From an uncultured Eubacterium sp. (GTDB lineage Bacteria; Bacillota; Clostridia; Lachnospirales; Lachnospiraceae): 64,000 nucleotides of DNA. The first letter of the stretch is position 1. Every line of letters begins with the position of its first letter. The notes under the pieces are model-generated. The model saw only the letters and a program-made list of their open reading frames with translations, had not been told where the DNA came from and searched no databases. The stretch covers positions 62,001-126,000 of the forward strand of contig CAJTMV010000004.1 of assembly GCA_910577225.1 (NCBI GenBank), written 5' to 3'. The translations under genes and the position numbers were made by a program. Positions 39,264 through 48,352 of the stretch are shown piece by piece.

Positions 39264-39288
39264 GGAGTGTCATGCAGGCACTCCTTTT
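39264..39288 (+). terminator. Weak terminator between the Asp23 gene and nusB
   Basis: GGAGTG pairs with CACTCC across a nine-base loop, followed by four T. It may be partial. Confidence 0.5.
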
Positions 39289-39355
39289 ATCATATGCCGA
39301 TGGGATCTAAAAAAGGGCGGCAGATGCCTGTCTGAGTGATTTTGGAAAGGAAGTT

Positions 39356-39751
39356 ATGAACAGGAGAGAAATCAGAGAACAGATTTTTAAGATGCTGTTT
39401 CAGACTGAATTTTATTCGGAAGAAGAGCTGGAAGAGCAGATTCAGATCTCCATGGAGGAGCTGAATGAGACCGATCAGGAAAAAAGAGCGTATATCGAAC
39501 AGAAGCTGCATGAAATATGCAGGCTGAAAGAAGAGATCGATGCGTCTGTAAATGAAAAGACGACTGGATGGAAAACGGACCGCATGGCAAAAGTGGATCT
39601 GGCGCTTATCCGTCTGGCCGTTTATGAGATCAGGTATGAGGCAGAAATACCGACGGGCGTGGCGATTAATGAAGCGGTGGAACTTGCAAAAATTTACAGC
39701 AGTGACGGCGCGCCGTCATTTGTGAACGGAGTACTGGCAAAACTTGTATGA
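39356..39751 (+). CDS. nusB: Transcription antitermination factor NusB
   Basis: A 131-residue all-helical RNA-binding protein of rRNA antitermination complexes. NRREIREQIFKMLFQTEF opens the protein, and the C-terminal half has IPTGVAINEAVELAKIYSS and FVNGVLAKL, both diagnostic. GGAAAGGAAG precedes ATG 39356. It overlaps xseA by four bases. Confidence 0.96.
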   Translation: MNRREIREQIFKMLFQTEFYSEEELEEQIQISMEELNETDQEKRAYIEQKLHEICRLKEEIDASVNEKTTGWKTDRMAKVDLALIRLAVYEIRYEAEIPTGVAINEAVELAKIYSSDGAPSFVNGVLAKLV

Positions 39752-40965
39752 TGAAGCATGTATATAGTGTAGGACAGGTAAATACGTACCTGAAAAATAT
39801 GTTTGCGCAGGATTTTCTGCTTCGGAAGATCTGCGTAAAAGGAGAAGTGTCCAATTGTAAATACCATGGCTCTGGTCATATTTATTTTTCGCTCAAAGAC
39901 AGTACCGGAACCATGGCTGCGGTCATGTTTGCGGGCAATCGGAAAAACGGACTCAGATTCCGGATGCAGGACGGCGATCATGTCGTTGTGACAGGTTCTG
40001 TCGAAGTTTATGAAAGAGACGGGCGCTACCAGCTCTATGCGAGGGAAATTACGCTGGATGGTGCAGGCGCGTTGTTTCTTAAGTTTGAGGCGCTGAAAAA
40101 AGAACTGGAAGAAATGGGAATGTTCGCGTCTGAATATAAGCGGCCGATTCCCAAATATATAAAAAGACTGGGAATCGTAACGGCGCCCACCGGAGCGGCA
40201 GTGCAGGATATCCAAAATATCAGCCGCCGCCGCAATCCGTATGTGCAGCTCATTTTATATCCGGCGCTTGTACAGGGAGAAGGAGCTGCGCAGAGCATTG
40301 TCAATGGAATCCATGCGCTGGAGCAGATGGGCGTGGATGTGATGATTGTAGGCCGCGGCGGAGGTTCGATTGAAGATCTGTGGGCCTTTAATGAAGAGAT
40401 CGTGGCAAGAGCAATTTTTGAATGCAGCGTTCCGATTATTTCAGCAGTCGGACATGAGACGGATACGACAATTGCGGATTATGTGGCAGATCTGCGTGCG
40501 CCTACGCCGTCTGCTGCCGCGGAGCTTGCCGTCTATGACTATGGACAGTTTCGGGAAGCGGTGCGCATGATTCATATGACGCTGCATCTGCGTATGCGTG
40601 AGCATATCCGACAGGAACGCTTTCGCCTGGAACAGCTGCAGGCGAAGCTCGGATATCTGAGTCCGCAGGCAGTACTGCACAGTAAAAAACAGTACCTGTC
40701 TGATTTGGAAGAAAAGCTGGCGCAGCGGATGGAAAACAGGCTTTTGAAAGATCAGTATCGGATCCGCCTGCTGGCTGAACGACTGGAAACAGGTTCACCA
40801 GCAAAAAAATTAAGCCGCGGATTCTCTTTTGTAACGGATGGGAATGGACAGCCTGTTACAAAGAGCCATCAGGTACAGACCGGAGATCCGGTTACGATAC
40901 GTACCATCGACGGGAAAATACATGCCAGAGTCGTGCGTACGGAATCGTCCGGGCAGATTATTTAA
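39748..40965 (+). CDS. xseA: Exodeoxyribonuclease VII large subunit
   Basis: A 405-residue subunit of the single-strand exonuclease. The N-terminal OB fold (VKGEVSNCKYHGSGHIYFSL) is followed by the catalytic domain with GVVTAPTGAAVQDI-like GIVTAPTGAAVQDI, VGRGGGSIEDLWAFN and SAVGHETD. A coiled-coil region follows. It is coupled to nusB by an ATGA overlap. Confidence 0.97.
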   Translation: MMKHVYSVGQVNTYLKNMFAQDFLLRKICVKGEVSNCKYHGSGHIYFSLKDSTGTMAAVMFAGNRKNGLRFRMQDGDHVVVTGSVEVYERDGRYQLYAREITLDGAGALFLKFEALKKELEEMGMFASEYKRPIPKYIKRLGIVTAPTGAAVQDIQNISRRRNPYVQLILYPALVQGEGAAQSIVNGIHALEQMGVDVMIVGRGGGSIEDLWAFNEEIVARAIFECSVPIISAVGHETDTTIADYVADLRAPTPSAAAELAVYDYGQFREAVRMIHMTLHLRMREHIRQERFRLEQLQAKLGYLSPQAVLHSKKQYLSDLEEKLAQRMENRLLKDQYRIRLLAERLETGSPAKKLSRGFSFVTDGNGQPVTKSHQVQTGDPVTIRTIDGKIHARVVRTESSGQII

Positions 40966-41034
40966 AATGTGCCGTAGGTAAATGGCTGGGTGTGAAGTTA
41001 TCGCAGACAGGGCAGAAATAGTGAGGAATGATCG

Positions 41035-41286
41035 ATGGATGAAAATATAGAAAACAGTAAAGCTCAGTTGGAAAACGCAGAAGAAGCAGATGTGCGTCTG
41101 GAAGAGATACTGATACAGGTGGAACAGTGTCTGGAGCGTCTGGAAGATCCTGGAATTTCGCTGGAAGATTCGTTTCGCTGGTATGAGGAAGGAATTCGCA
41201 AACTAAAGATCTGCAATGAAAAAGTCGAACAGATTGAGAAGAAAATGCTGGTGATGAATGCCAGAGGGGAATTAGAAGAATTTTAA
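41035..41286 (+). CDS. xseB: Exodeoxyribonuclease VII small subunit
   Basis: An 83-residue helical subunit that stacks along the XseA coiled coil. RLEDPGISLEDSFRWYEEGIRK matches the family closely. In related Clostridia the operon usually goes on to ispA and dxs. Here it ends in a purine-rich tract and an insertion sequence. Confidence 0.93.
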   Translation: MDENIENSKAQLENAEEADVRLEEILIQVEQCLERLEDPGISLEDSFRWYEEGIRKLKICNEKVEQIEKKMLVMNARGELEEF

Positions 41287-41482
41287 TGCAGGCTGGAAAG
41301 AAACGGGTTTGAAAACAGAAAAGTTTTAATGAGGAAAGAAAAAAGCGAACGGACGAACGGGTAGAAACTGAAAAAATGAAAAGTAAAGCAGAAAGAGAAA
41401 AAATATAAAAGAAATAAGACAGAAATCAGAAATAGAAAAAAGAAAAAGATAGAGAAAATAAAATCAGGAAAATAGTAAAGAG

Positions 41483-42992
41483 CTCAACTTTCCCAGCAGA
41501 TATTTTCAAACAAAGCTTGTATAAATGCCGCCTGAGAGTTCATCCATTCGGTCACTTTACTTTTGATACAAGCTGTGATATCTGCTGACAAAGCAGAAAA
41601 CTGCTCTACGAACAGAGCCATAAGGCTCTGAAGTGCACTGATAAAATCCATATCCTGGATGTCATCGCAGAACATGAAGAATAACTCGCCATAAGTTTTC
41701 TCATCATTTTCCTTACGGCGTATCCATTCCAGTATGATATACCTGGTGAATACAATTGCTGTATGGCTAACCATAGCGTCATAAGTACGGCTCTGGAACT
41801 CTGTGCCAAGTTTTAAAAAGGACTTTGATGCTTTGAAAAAGCATTCAATTGACCACCGGTTTCCATAAATGCGTACAATCTCAGAATCACTTAAGCTACA
41901 GTCGGTGCTGAGCAGATACAGGCATTCGCTCTTTTTATTACGGTTGCGCACAATGACAATCTTCACGGAGATTCCGGTTTTGGTGGCCACCACAATCGAG
42001 CCAAAAATATTTTTACTGTTATCAAAGCGTACAAACCTGCGCAGCTCCGGCAAGGTATAGAGCTTTCCCTGATAGCTGTAGCGTTGCTTTAGCTGTTTTA
42101 CCATTCCGATAACATCAGGGCCGGCCTCTAATATTTTAGCCAGCATCGGCTCTGTTGTAAACCAGGTATCCATAAGGACATAATCCGCCTTTATCCCTGC
42201 GGCCAATGCCCTCCGGATTAAAAGGATTGCAGCTTCCGGCTTTGCCAAAAGGCTTTCCTTACGGGCTTTGTAACCATTGGTACGGCGGTCGGCCTTATCA
42301 GATATTTCCTGATAGCGGTTGCTTTTCTTTACGGAAGAAAGCAGGCTGAAGCCAACCGGCACAAAGCTATAGCCGTCAGACCATCCCAGCGTAAGCATGG
42401 TAAATCCCTTCTGGTATTTATGTTCTACATGGTCATATACCCGTGCGAGGAGTTCCACGGCTTTGCTGCGGTTACGTTTGACCACGGAATCATCCAGAAC
42501 CAGAACCTTTACCCGTTCCGGCCTGGTAAGGCTGCTGAATACGGCGGTCACTTTTGCAGACAGCAGCAGGAGGAACTTTGCCCAATTGAAAGAAGCATCA
42601 TTTAAAAAGCGGTAGTAAGTATTCTTAGAAACAGCCAGGTCTTTCCGTTTTGAATTCAGAAAACGAAAAAGGTTCCTGCCCTGAAACACTAAAAGCAGCA
42701 GGAACTGGAATACTTCGTATGCGGAAACACCGCAGGACTTGGTTATATTTGCTTTACGCAGCAGTTTTCCAATCTGTAATTCCCTGATTGCATTAGAAAA
42801 CTGATTTTGGGTGTTTTCATTTTGGCTCATTTGGTTTATCATAAGATTAGCACCTCTTCTTTGGGAAATTTGATGTGGTAATCTTATTATACCAGAGATT
42901 TGGTGCTGTTTTAATGTCAAGACACCAATTTTTATATTATTTTGCTTGTAAATTCAAGCGTTTAACCCAGTTTTGCTGGTGGGAAAGTTGAG
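41483..42992. mobile_element. IS4-family insertion sequence
   Basis: Outer inverted ends CTCAACTTTCCCA (41483-41495) and TGGGAAAGTTGAG (42980-42992) flank a single transposase on the minus strand. Total length is about 1510 bp. No clear target duplication is seen in the bases flanking the ends, so the site may have rearranged since insertion. The right end lies 25 bases before the agr-type regulator. A 196-base stretch before it (41287-41482) is strikingly purine-rich and holds no gene. Confidence 0.85.
41484..42842 (-). CDS. IS4-family transposase
   Basis: A 452-residue DDE transposase. Catalytic Asp candidates are in VLVLDDSVVKRNR and VLMDTWFTT. The Glu lies in the YREK signature: IYGNRWSIECFFKASK fits Y-x2-R-x3-E-x6-K. 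ATG 42842 has AGAGGTG upstream and gives the expected length. The frame is open to 42920, but that extension runs toward the inverted repeat. It appears intact, so the element may be active. Confidence 0.9.
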   Translation of the reverse strand: MINQMSQNENTQNQFSNAIRELQIGKLLRKANITKSCGVSAYEVFQFLLLLVFQGRNLFRFLNSKRKDLAVSKNTYYRFLNDASFNWAKFLLLLSAKVTAVFSSLTRPERVKVLVLDDSVVKRNRSKAVELLARVYDHVEHKYQKGFTMLTLGWSDGYSFVPVGFSLLSSVKKSNRYQEISDKADRRTNGYKARKESLLAKPEAAILLIRRALAAGIKADYVLMDTWFTTEPMLAKILEAGPDVIGMVKQLKQRYSYQGKLYTLPELRRFVRFDNSKNIFGSIVVATKTGISVKIVIVRNRNKKSECLYLLSTDCSLSDSEIVRIYGNRWSIECFFKASKSFLKLGTEFQSRTYDAMVSHTAIVFTRYIILEWIRRKENDEKTYGELFFMFCDDIQDMDFISALQSLMALFVEQFSALSADITACIKSKVTEWMNSQAAFIQALFENICWES

Positions 42993-43017
42993 TTATAAAT
43001 ATATAAGGAGTGAAGGA

Positions 43018-43743
43018 ATGTTTTATATAGCAGTATGTGATGATGAGGAATATTTTCGCACAAGAGAAGAACAACTGATCATCAAATATATGGAAGCCAA
43101 AGGCTATCATTATAAAATAGAAATTTTTGATTTGGGAAGTGAGTTGTTGAATTTAGGAAATGCCATATCCAAATTTGATATGATATTTCTTGACATAAAT
43201 ATGGAAGAAATTGACGGAATAGAAACTGCTAAAAGAATCAGGCGAGTTACGAAAGATACTTATATCGTTTTTGTCACAGCCTTTGTTACATATGCATTGG
43301 AAGGATATAAGGTAGACGCAGTACGCTATTTGTTGAAAGAAGATGAATATTTAGAGAAAGCTATTTATGAATGTCTAAATACCATTGTATATAAAATGAA
43401 TTATGAGGAATACAAACATACCTTTGAATTTCAAGAAGGTATCGTTGAACTTTATTACGAAGATATTCTGTATGTTGAAAGTAATTTGCATAAATTGATA
43501 TTTCATATGGTAACAAATGATACAGACAGATATACCACATATGAAAAGTTAGATATAATTGATGAATTATTACGGGAGGCTGGCTTTTGCAGAATTCACA
43601 AAAGTTATTTGGTAAATTTAAAGTATGTGGAAAGCATAGAACGATATAAGGTCAGGTTATCCAATGGAGATTGCTTGGGAATATCTAAGTCAAGATATTT
43701 AGATACAAGAAATGAGTTTGTTTGTTACAGAGGTGAAATTTAA
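43018..43743 (+). CDS. LytTR response regulator, AgrA-like
   Basis: A 241-residue two-component regulator. The receiver domain (AVCDDEEYF, phospho-acceptor Asp in IFLDINMEEIDG) is followed by a LytTR DNA-binding domain (LYVESNLHKLIF, then FCRIHKSYLVNLKYVESIE). AAGGAGTGAAGGA precedes ATG 43018. Its stop shares one base with the kinase start. The pairing with a GHKL kinase and agrBD is the canonical agr layout. The IS4 element directly upstream may have displaced the native promoter. Confidence 0.92.
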   Translation: MFYIAVCDDEEYFRTREEQLIIKYMEAKGYHYKIEIFDLGSELLNLGNAISKFDMIFLDINMEEIDGIETAKRIRRVTKDTYIVFVTAFVTYALEGYKVDAVRYLLKEDEYLEKAIYECLNTIVYKMNYEEYKHTFEFQEGIVELYYEDILYVESNLHKLIFHMVTNDTDRYTTYEKLDIIDELLREAGFCRIHKSYLVNLKYVESIERYKVRLSNGDCLGISKSRYLDTRNEFVCYRGEI

Positions 43744-45044
43744 TGGAAACGCAGATATATGGGATTTTTTATGCAATATTGTATGTGGTGTTGTGTAAAA
43801 TGTTTGTGGAGACTTTTGAAGAAAAGCGGGATTTCACGAAAAATCTGTACCGATATGGAATGTTTATGTTCCTTACAGTAATGGTTTATATGGTTTCCGT
43901 GATGTTTGCCAACAACTTTGCTTTGAAAGAAATATTTATTATTGCTCTAAGCACAATTTGTATGTGGATGAGTTTTCAGCAAAAAATTGTCAAAGCAGTA
44001 ATATTAGTTTTATTTTATCAGGGAGTAGGTTTGGTTATTGATTACATTTCTGTTATAGTTATGTCTAAATGTTTTCCCGCTATAACAATGGAACGGTTAT
44101 CTGATCCTGCGGTAAATTTAATGTTAGGGACGTTGAGCCAGATTTTTTTATTTTGTTTTATTATGCTCGTAAAAAGATATGTCGTGAGAAAGTCTGCCGA
44201 AGTATTGACAGCAATGGAGTGGGTGCGGTTTGCTACCTTCCCGGTATTTACGATTATTGTACTGGTTGCGCTTTTGACAGGTTTTCAAATTCCGTTAAAT
44301 AACAGTCAGAAAAATATTTTAATCTGTATTGCTTTTGGTCTGCTATTAATGAATATCATTGTTTTTGGTTTAAGTAATGATATATTAAAAAGAGAAATGC
44401 TGATAAGAGAGAATCGATTATTCCGTGAACGTGTAATAAATGAAACCGGGATGTATAGAACTATCTCGGAAAATTATGATAAGCAGAGAAAAAGAGAACA
44501 TGAATACAAAAATCAAATGGCATTTATTGCTGCGTTAGCCCGTGATAATAAAGTAGAAGAATTGAACCATTATTTAGAAGAGTATAATAAAGAAATATTA
44601 GCGAACATGGACTTGATTGATACAAATAATGTGATAGTAAATGCAATATTAAATTCAAAATATCAGGAAGCGAGGGAAAAAGGCATTGTATTTGTGGTAA
44701 AGGTCAATGATTTATCCGATTTAAAAATAAAAGATGAAGATATTGTTCTTATACTCTCTAATTTATTGAATAATGCAATAGAGGCAAGCGAAAAATGTAA
44801 TGAAGCTGTGGTCAGGTTAAAGTTCGTGAAAGAAAAGAAGCAGATTATCATATCTGTTGTAAATACAATGGCAAATGAGCCGTTAATCAATGGCAATAAA
44901 TTTGTAACCAGTAAAACAGAAGATGCAGATATGCATGGGATTGGTATTGAGAATATTAAGGAAGCAGTAGGAAAATATGGTGGTTCCTGTGTGATAAAAC
45001 ATGACAGCAAGAGTTTTCGTTTTGCAATTCTTATTCCTGATTAG
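43743..45044 (+). CDS. GHKL-domain sensor histidine kinase, AgrC-like
   Basis: A 433-residue kinase. The first 210 residues hold about six membrane helices, the sensor part expected for a cyclic peptide receptor. The dimerisation region has the likely phospho-His in KREHEYKNQM. The ATPase domain has the N-box LSNLLNNAIEAS and the G-box MHGIGIENIKEAV. It is expected to phosphorylate the regulator encoded just upstream on sensing the AgrD-derived peptide. Confidence 0.9.
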   Translation: METQIYGIFYAILYVVLCKMFVETFEEKRDFTKNLYRYGMFMFLTVMVYMVSVMFANNFALKEIFIIALSTICMWMSFQQKIVKAVILVLFYQGVGLVIDYISVIVMSKCFPAITMERLSDPAVNLMLGTLSQIFLFCFIMLVKRYVVRKSAEVLTAMEWVRFATFPVFTIIVLVALLTGFQIPLNNSQKNILICIAFGLLLMNIIVFGLSNDILKREMLIRENRLFRERVINETGMYRTISENYDKQRKREHEYKNQMAFIAALARDNKVEELNHYLEEYNKEILANMDLIDTNNVIVNAILNSKYQEAREKGIVFVVKVNDLSDLKIKDEDIVLILSNLLNNAIEASEKCNEAVVRLKFVKEKKQIIISVVNTMANEPLINGNKFVTSKTEDADMHGIGIENIKEAVGKYGGSCVIKHDSKSFRFAILIPD

Positions 45045-45092
45045 AAAAGAAAGTAGGTACAGTCTTGTATCTGCTTTTTTATTAAATTTCCA

Positions 45093-45133
45093 ATTCTGTC
45101 AAAAAATTCCTGATTCTGCAATAGATATAAAAT
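45093..45133 (+). promoter_or_regulatory. Candidate LytTR-type operator and promoter of agrBD
   Basis: Direct repeats of ATTCTG at 45093 and 45113 are 20 bases apart, about two helical turns, as in LytTR sites. A -10-like TAAAAT follows at 45128-45133 with no good -35, as expected for an activator-dependent promoter. The sites were found by eye and are weak evidence. Confidence 0.3.
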
Positions 45134-45217
45134 AAGTTTTTGGTGCGCCGATATGGTAAATAAAAGTATATGGTGTTACTAAGTGGAAATTGATACTTAG
45201 GATTAGGAGGTGGGAGA

Positions 45218-45805
45218 GTGACAGAGCTTATGGCAGATATGATCACAGAGCGTTTATTGATCAATGGGATGATAAGAAGTTGTGACAAAGAAATGTACCA
45301 TTATTCAATCCAAGTCTTAATTGAAAAAATAGTAGGATTTTCAGTCATTTTTATGATTTCAATCAAATGGGGAGCCTTGTTGGAAACAGTTTTATTTGTT
45401 TTTTGTTTCTCTTGTATTAGAGGACATACTGGAGGGTTCCATGCAAAAAGTTTTTCGGGATGTTTTATAGGTACAATAGGAATTTATATTGCATATATAA
45501 AATGTTTTTATCCAATTTTGCTGAGGAATATGGATATTAATATGCTTTTGCTTTTGATAGCTGGAGTTCTTATTTTTATAATAGGCGCTGTAAATCATCC
45601 GAATATGGATTGGAGTAAAGATGAGTATAATGTAAGTAAAAAGATTGCAAGAGAGATTGTCATAGTGGAAGTATGTAGTATCACTGCGCTTTATTTGTTG
45701 GGAATGAAAGAAAGTTATGTTTTATTTATGAGTTTTGGATTGATTTTAAGTGCATTTTTATTAGCACTCGGAAAAATAACAAAACAGGAGGTGAAATGTG
45801 AATGA
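45218..45805 (+). CDS. agrB: AgrB-like peptide-processing membrane protease
   Basis: A 195-residue membrane protein with GTG start after AGGAGGTGGGA. RGHTGGFHAKSFSGCF holds the catalytic His and Cys with the seven-residue spacing of AgrB. Several membrane helices surround it. AgrB removes the C-terminus of AgrD and forms the thiolactone ring. It overlaps agrD by four bases (ATGA). Confidence 0.93.
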   Translation: MTELMADMITERLLINGMIRSCDKEMYHYSIQVLIEKIVGFSVIFMISIKWGALLETVLFVFCFSCIRGHTGGFHAKSFSGCFIGTIGIYIAYIKCFYPILLRNMDINMLLLLIAGVLIFIIGAVNHPNMDWSKDEYNVSKKIAREIVIVEVCSITALYLLGMKESYVLFMSFGLILSAFLLALGKITKQEVKCE

Positions 45806-45966
45806 AGAAAAAAGTGGAAAAAGGTTTGCTGAGCATTGTCGAAAAGGTAGTTAGATTGGAAGTACAAAAGAATGATGGCGGTGATCCGCCAATCTGTCCG
45901 TTTATTTTACATCAGCCTAAAAGACCGAAGAAACAGGCAGGATTTGGATCAAGCGATGAGCATTAA
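45802..45966 (+). CDS. agrD: AgrD-like autoinducing peptide precursor
   Basis: A 54-residue precursor. ATG 45802 overlaps the agrB stop, with AGGAGGTG upstream. An amphipathic N-terminal helix (KGLLSIVEKVVRLEV) would anchor it at the membrane. The core reads ICPFILHQPKRPKK. This fits the AgrD pattern Cys-x4, then two residues, Pro, two residues, Pro, as in staphylococcal AgrD. The expected signal is a five-membered ring from Cys32 to Leu36 (CPFIL) with an N-terminal tail of unknown length. The C-terminus is basic instead of acidic in its first part, which is unusual. Confidence 0.88.
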   Translation: MKKKVEKGLLSIVEKVVRLEVQKNDGGDPPICPFILHQPKRPKKQAGFGSSDEH

Positions 45967-46023
45967 GTATTATGGCTATGAATGAAATGGATTTCAAATT
46001 ATTTTATCAAGGAGGACGAATTT

Positions 46024-46908
46024 ATGGATGTTTCAAATGTAGGAGCAGCAAGAGGTCATCAATATGAACCGAAAACAGCAAGTGCTTTACAGGAAGAGGT
46101 CAAAAACACACCTGATTCGGAAAGAAAGGATTTAGGTGTAATTGTTGAGATTTCAAAAGACTCGCCGGAGGCACAGAGAATATCGGAAACAGTACGTCAA
46201 AGAATAAAAGGGCAGCAGAGAGGAAAAGGCAACCCTTCAATGCACAGGATCATTAACGGAGACAGCGTGAATGGTATGGTTAGTTTTTATGGTGCAAGCG
46301 TGACGAAAGAGCAAAGTGAGAAGCTGCAAAGTGTTATTATGGACTTAGAGAAGCAGGGCTTTGTAAAGGCTACGCCTGATGTAAATGGTAGCTATCAGGC
46401 AGGTGATGAGGCATTAGGTTCTACATTGGAGCCGGGAACATACGCACAGCTTGGTCTTAAAGTTTCACAGCTTGCCTATGCTTGCAAAGAAATGGGATTG
46501 ACTGATGAAGTAGCAGAGCGGATAACAAGTGCGTATGGTAAGCAGGCAGAAGAGAAGATCAATAAGGTAAACAGCATGATTGAATTTGCTGCCAAGCAGG
46601 TAAAGATTGAACAGGAGAAGTTATATAGGGAGCATGGAACACCCAATTACAAAAAGGGAGTTTCTAAGGCAAGGAGTACAACAGGAAAAAACAGCGTGGA
46701 GGTAAATAAGGAAACAAACAGTGACATTTATAAGATGTTTGCCAATCTTGATGTAAGCAGTAAAGAAAACTTTAGAAGTAGTTTTGAAAAGGCACTGGCA
46801 GGGTTCAAGGATTATTTTGTTTCTGATCCGATTGAACATTACAATGGAACTGGTCGGGAGCAAAGACAGTTAGATGAACTGTTAAAGCGGTTTAACAATT
46901 TTATATAA
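46024..46908 (+). CDS. Uncharacterised 294-residue protein of the agr island
   Basis: I do not recognise a family. ATG 46024 follows AAGGAGGACG. The protein has no signal peptide or membrane segment. It is Ser/Lys/Glu-rich and mostly helical, with a possible folded middle (IVEISKDSPEAQRISETVRQ, then MVSFYGASVTKEQSEKL) and a Lys-rich end. It follows agrD by 57 bases. Position suggests it is an agr-linked product, and its style resembles the two other signal-less proteins of the island at 48872 and 49445. Confidence 0.75.
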   Translation: MDVSNVGAARGHQYEPKTASALQEEVKNTPDSERKDLGVIVEISKDSPEAQRISETVRQRIKGQQRGKGNPSMHRIINGDSVNGMVSFYGASVTKEQSEKLQSVIMDLEKQGFVKATPDVNGSYQAGDEALGSTLEPGTYAQLGLKVSQLAYACKEMGLTDEVAERITSAYGKQAEEKINKVNSMIEFAAKQVKIEQEKLYREHGTPNYKKGVSKARSTTGKNSVEVNKETNSDIYKMFANLDVSSKENFRSSFEKALAGFKDYFVSDPIEHYNGTGREQRQLDELLKRFNNFI

Positions 46909-46930
46909 AACATGAGAAAGGGGAATTATT

Positions 46931-48229
46931 ATGAAAGCTACAAAAGTGTTATGTGGAATTTTAACATGTGCAATACTTTTTGGAAATGCAGGTATAGTAC
47001 ACGCTAAAGAGACTCAAAGTGCAAGGAATATTCCAGCACTGACAGCAGAGATGATGGAGGAGAGTATAAATCTTTCGGCACAGTCAGCAAGAATGTCTGG
47101 AAATGTGTCCGCAGGATATGTTACCGGCTATTTATCTGATACATCAGATGGGGCTTTATACACCATTACAGTTCCCAATGGTTGTATGATGCAGGCGCAG
47201 TTGGAGCAGCCGGGTAATGCAGCAATAGACTATGATTTATATATATTTGACAAAGATGACAATAGTATAGATGCCTCTGAGAATGTGACTAATGTTGTGA
47301 ACGGTAAAACATTGGTGGAAGATGTTGCAGTTATTAACACAACTGGGACAGAGGCAGAATATAAAATTTTGGTAAATTCATTTGTTGGTGGAAGTGAGAC
47401 AGAGGCATATACCCTGACTTATGCATTGACAGATGTTTATGATGATTATGAGACGGATGAACAGCCACGGAGAGCAGGCGAATTTGTATTTTCGAGTGCA
47501 TCTGATTCAATCAGTGACAGAAATATTAGTTCGCCAATAGATAGCGATTGGTATATGTTTACTGTACCGTCCGGCTATGATGAAATGCAGTTAAATATTT
47601 CTTCATCATCAGCAAATAGCCATGCAGTGTTGGCATATAAGAATATTGCAACAGATGGTACATATCAGATGGCTCCGGTTTCTTTATCCAGCGGAAAGAA
47701 CGCAGTAACAGCAGGAGATGTATATTATCTTAAGGTCTGCTATGGTGGAGCCTTGAACGGATTTGCTCAGGACAGTATTGAGAATTATACATTATCTATT
47801 AACTTTTCTGTTAAATCGCTGGAACCGGGATCGATATCCATTACAGGATTTGAGGGTGGTACTTATGTTACATATGGTTATGGCAGGTTATACCGTGTGA
47901 CAGGAGGCACATTGACTGTAAAAGGTATAGTTAAAGATACGGAAGGCAAAGATTTAGCCAATGCACCTGTTTTAGTGGCATTTGCAAACCCTGCATGGGA
48001 GGGGGATTCACGCTATGGGCTTGTTCCGGCAGAAGGAGTGACGGATGCATCAGGAAGATTTACTATAACAGTTACGTTACCGCCTAAAGCTGGATTAGAA
48101 TGTTATTATGTCAATCCTTCAACGCATTACTACGATACTTGTACCGTAATAGCAACTCCGGGCAATGATTTGTATGCTACCGATTTTGTTTATCAATATG
48201 CTTATTCTGCATATGGAGATAACACATAA
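46931..48229 (+). CDS. Secreted multidomain beta-sandwich protein
   Basis: A 432-residue protein with a Sec signal peptide (cleavage likely after VHA, about residue 26). Two beta-sandwich segments follow that resemble bacterial pre-peptidase C-terminal domains (YDLYIFDKDDN, then DSDWYMFTVPSGYDEMQLNI). A C-terminal Ig or carboxypeptidase-regulatory-like segment follows (VKGIVKDTEGKDLANAPVLV, then TDASGRFTITVTLP). No catalytic motif and no LPXTG anchor were seen. It probably acts as a secreted binding or adhesion module. Confidence 0.75.
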   Translation: MKATKVLCGILTCAILFGNAGIVHAKETQSARNIPALTAEMMEESINLSAQSARMSGNVSAGYVTGYLSDTSDGALYTITVPNGCMMQAQLEQPGNAAIDYDLYIFDKDDNSIDASENVTNVVNGKTLVEDVAVINTTGTEAEYKILVNSFVGGSETEAYTLTYALTDVYDDYETDEQPRRAGEFVFSSASDSISDRNISSPIDSDWYMFTVPSGYDEMQLNISSSSANSHAVLAYKNIATDGTYQMAPVSLSSGKNAVTAGDVYYLKVCYGGALNGFAQDSIENYTLSINFSVKSLEPGSISITGFEGGTYVTYGYGRLYRVTGGTLTVKGIVKDTEGKDLANAPVLVAFANPAWEGDSRYGLVPAEGVTDASGRFTITVTLPPKAGLECYYVNPSTHYYDTCTVIATPGNDLYATDFVYQYAYSAYGDNT

Positions 48230-48352
48230 TTGTTTTTGGGGCTGTGTCAAGAGTGATTTAGCAACACATTTGGCAGGGATTAAGGTGTTTGGATAATCAG
48301 CTATAAATATTTTGCAGTCACATATGTTAGAGATTTAAGGAGGTATTTGCTC

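Noticed and set aside
41484..42842. Passenger or defence gene inside the IS4 element
   Set aside because: The element holds only the transposase. Opposite-strand frames are shadows without ribosome sites.
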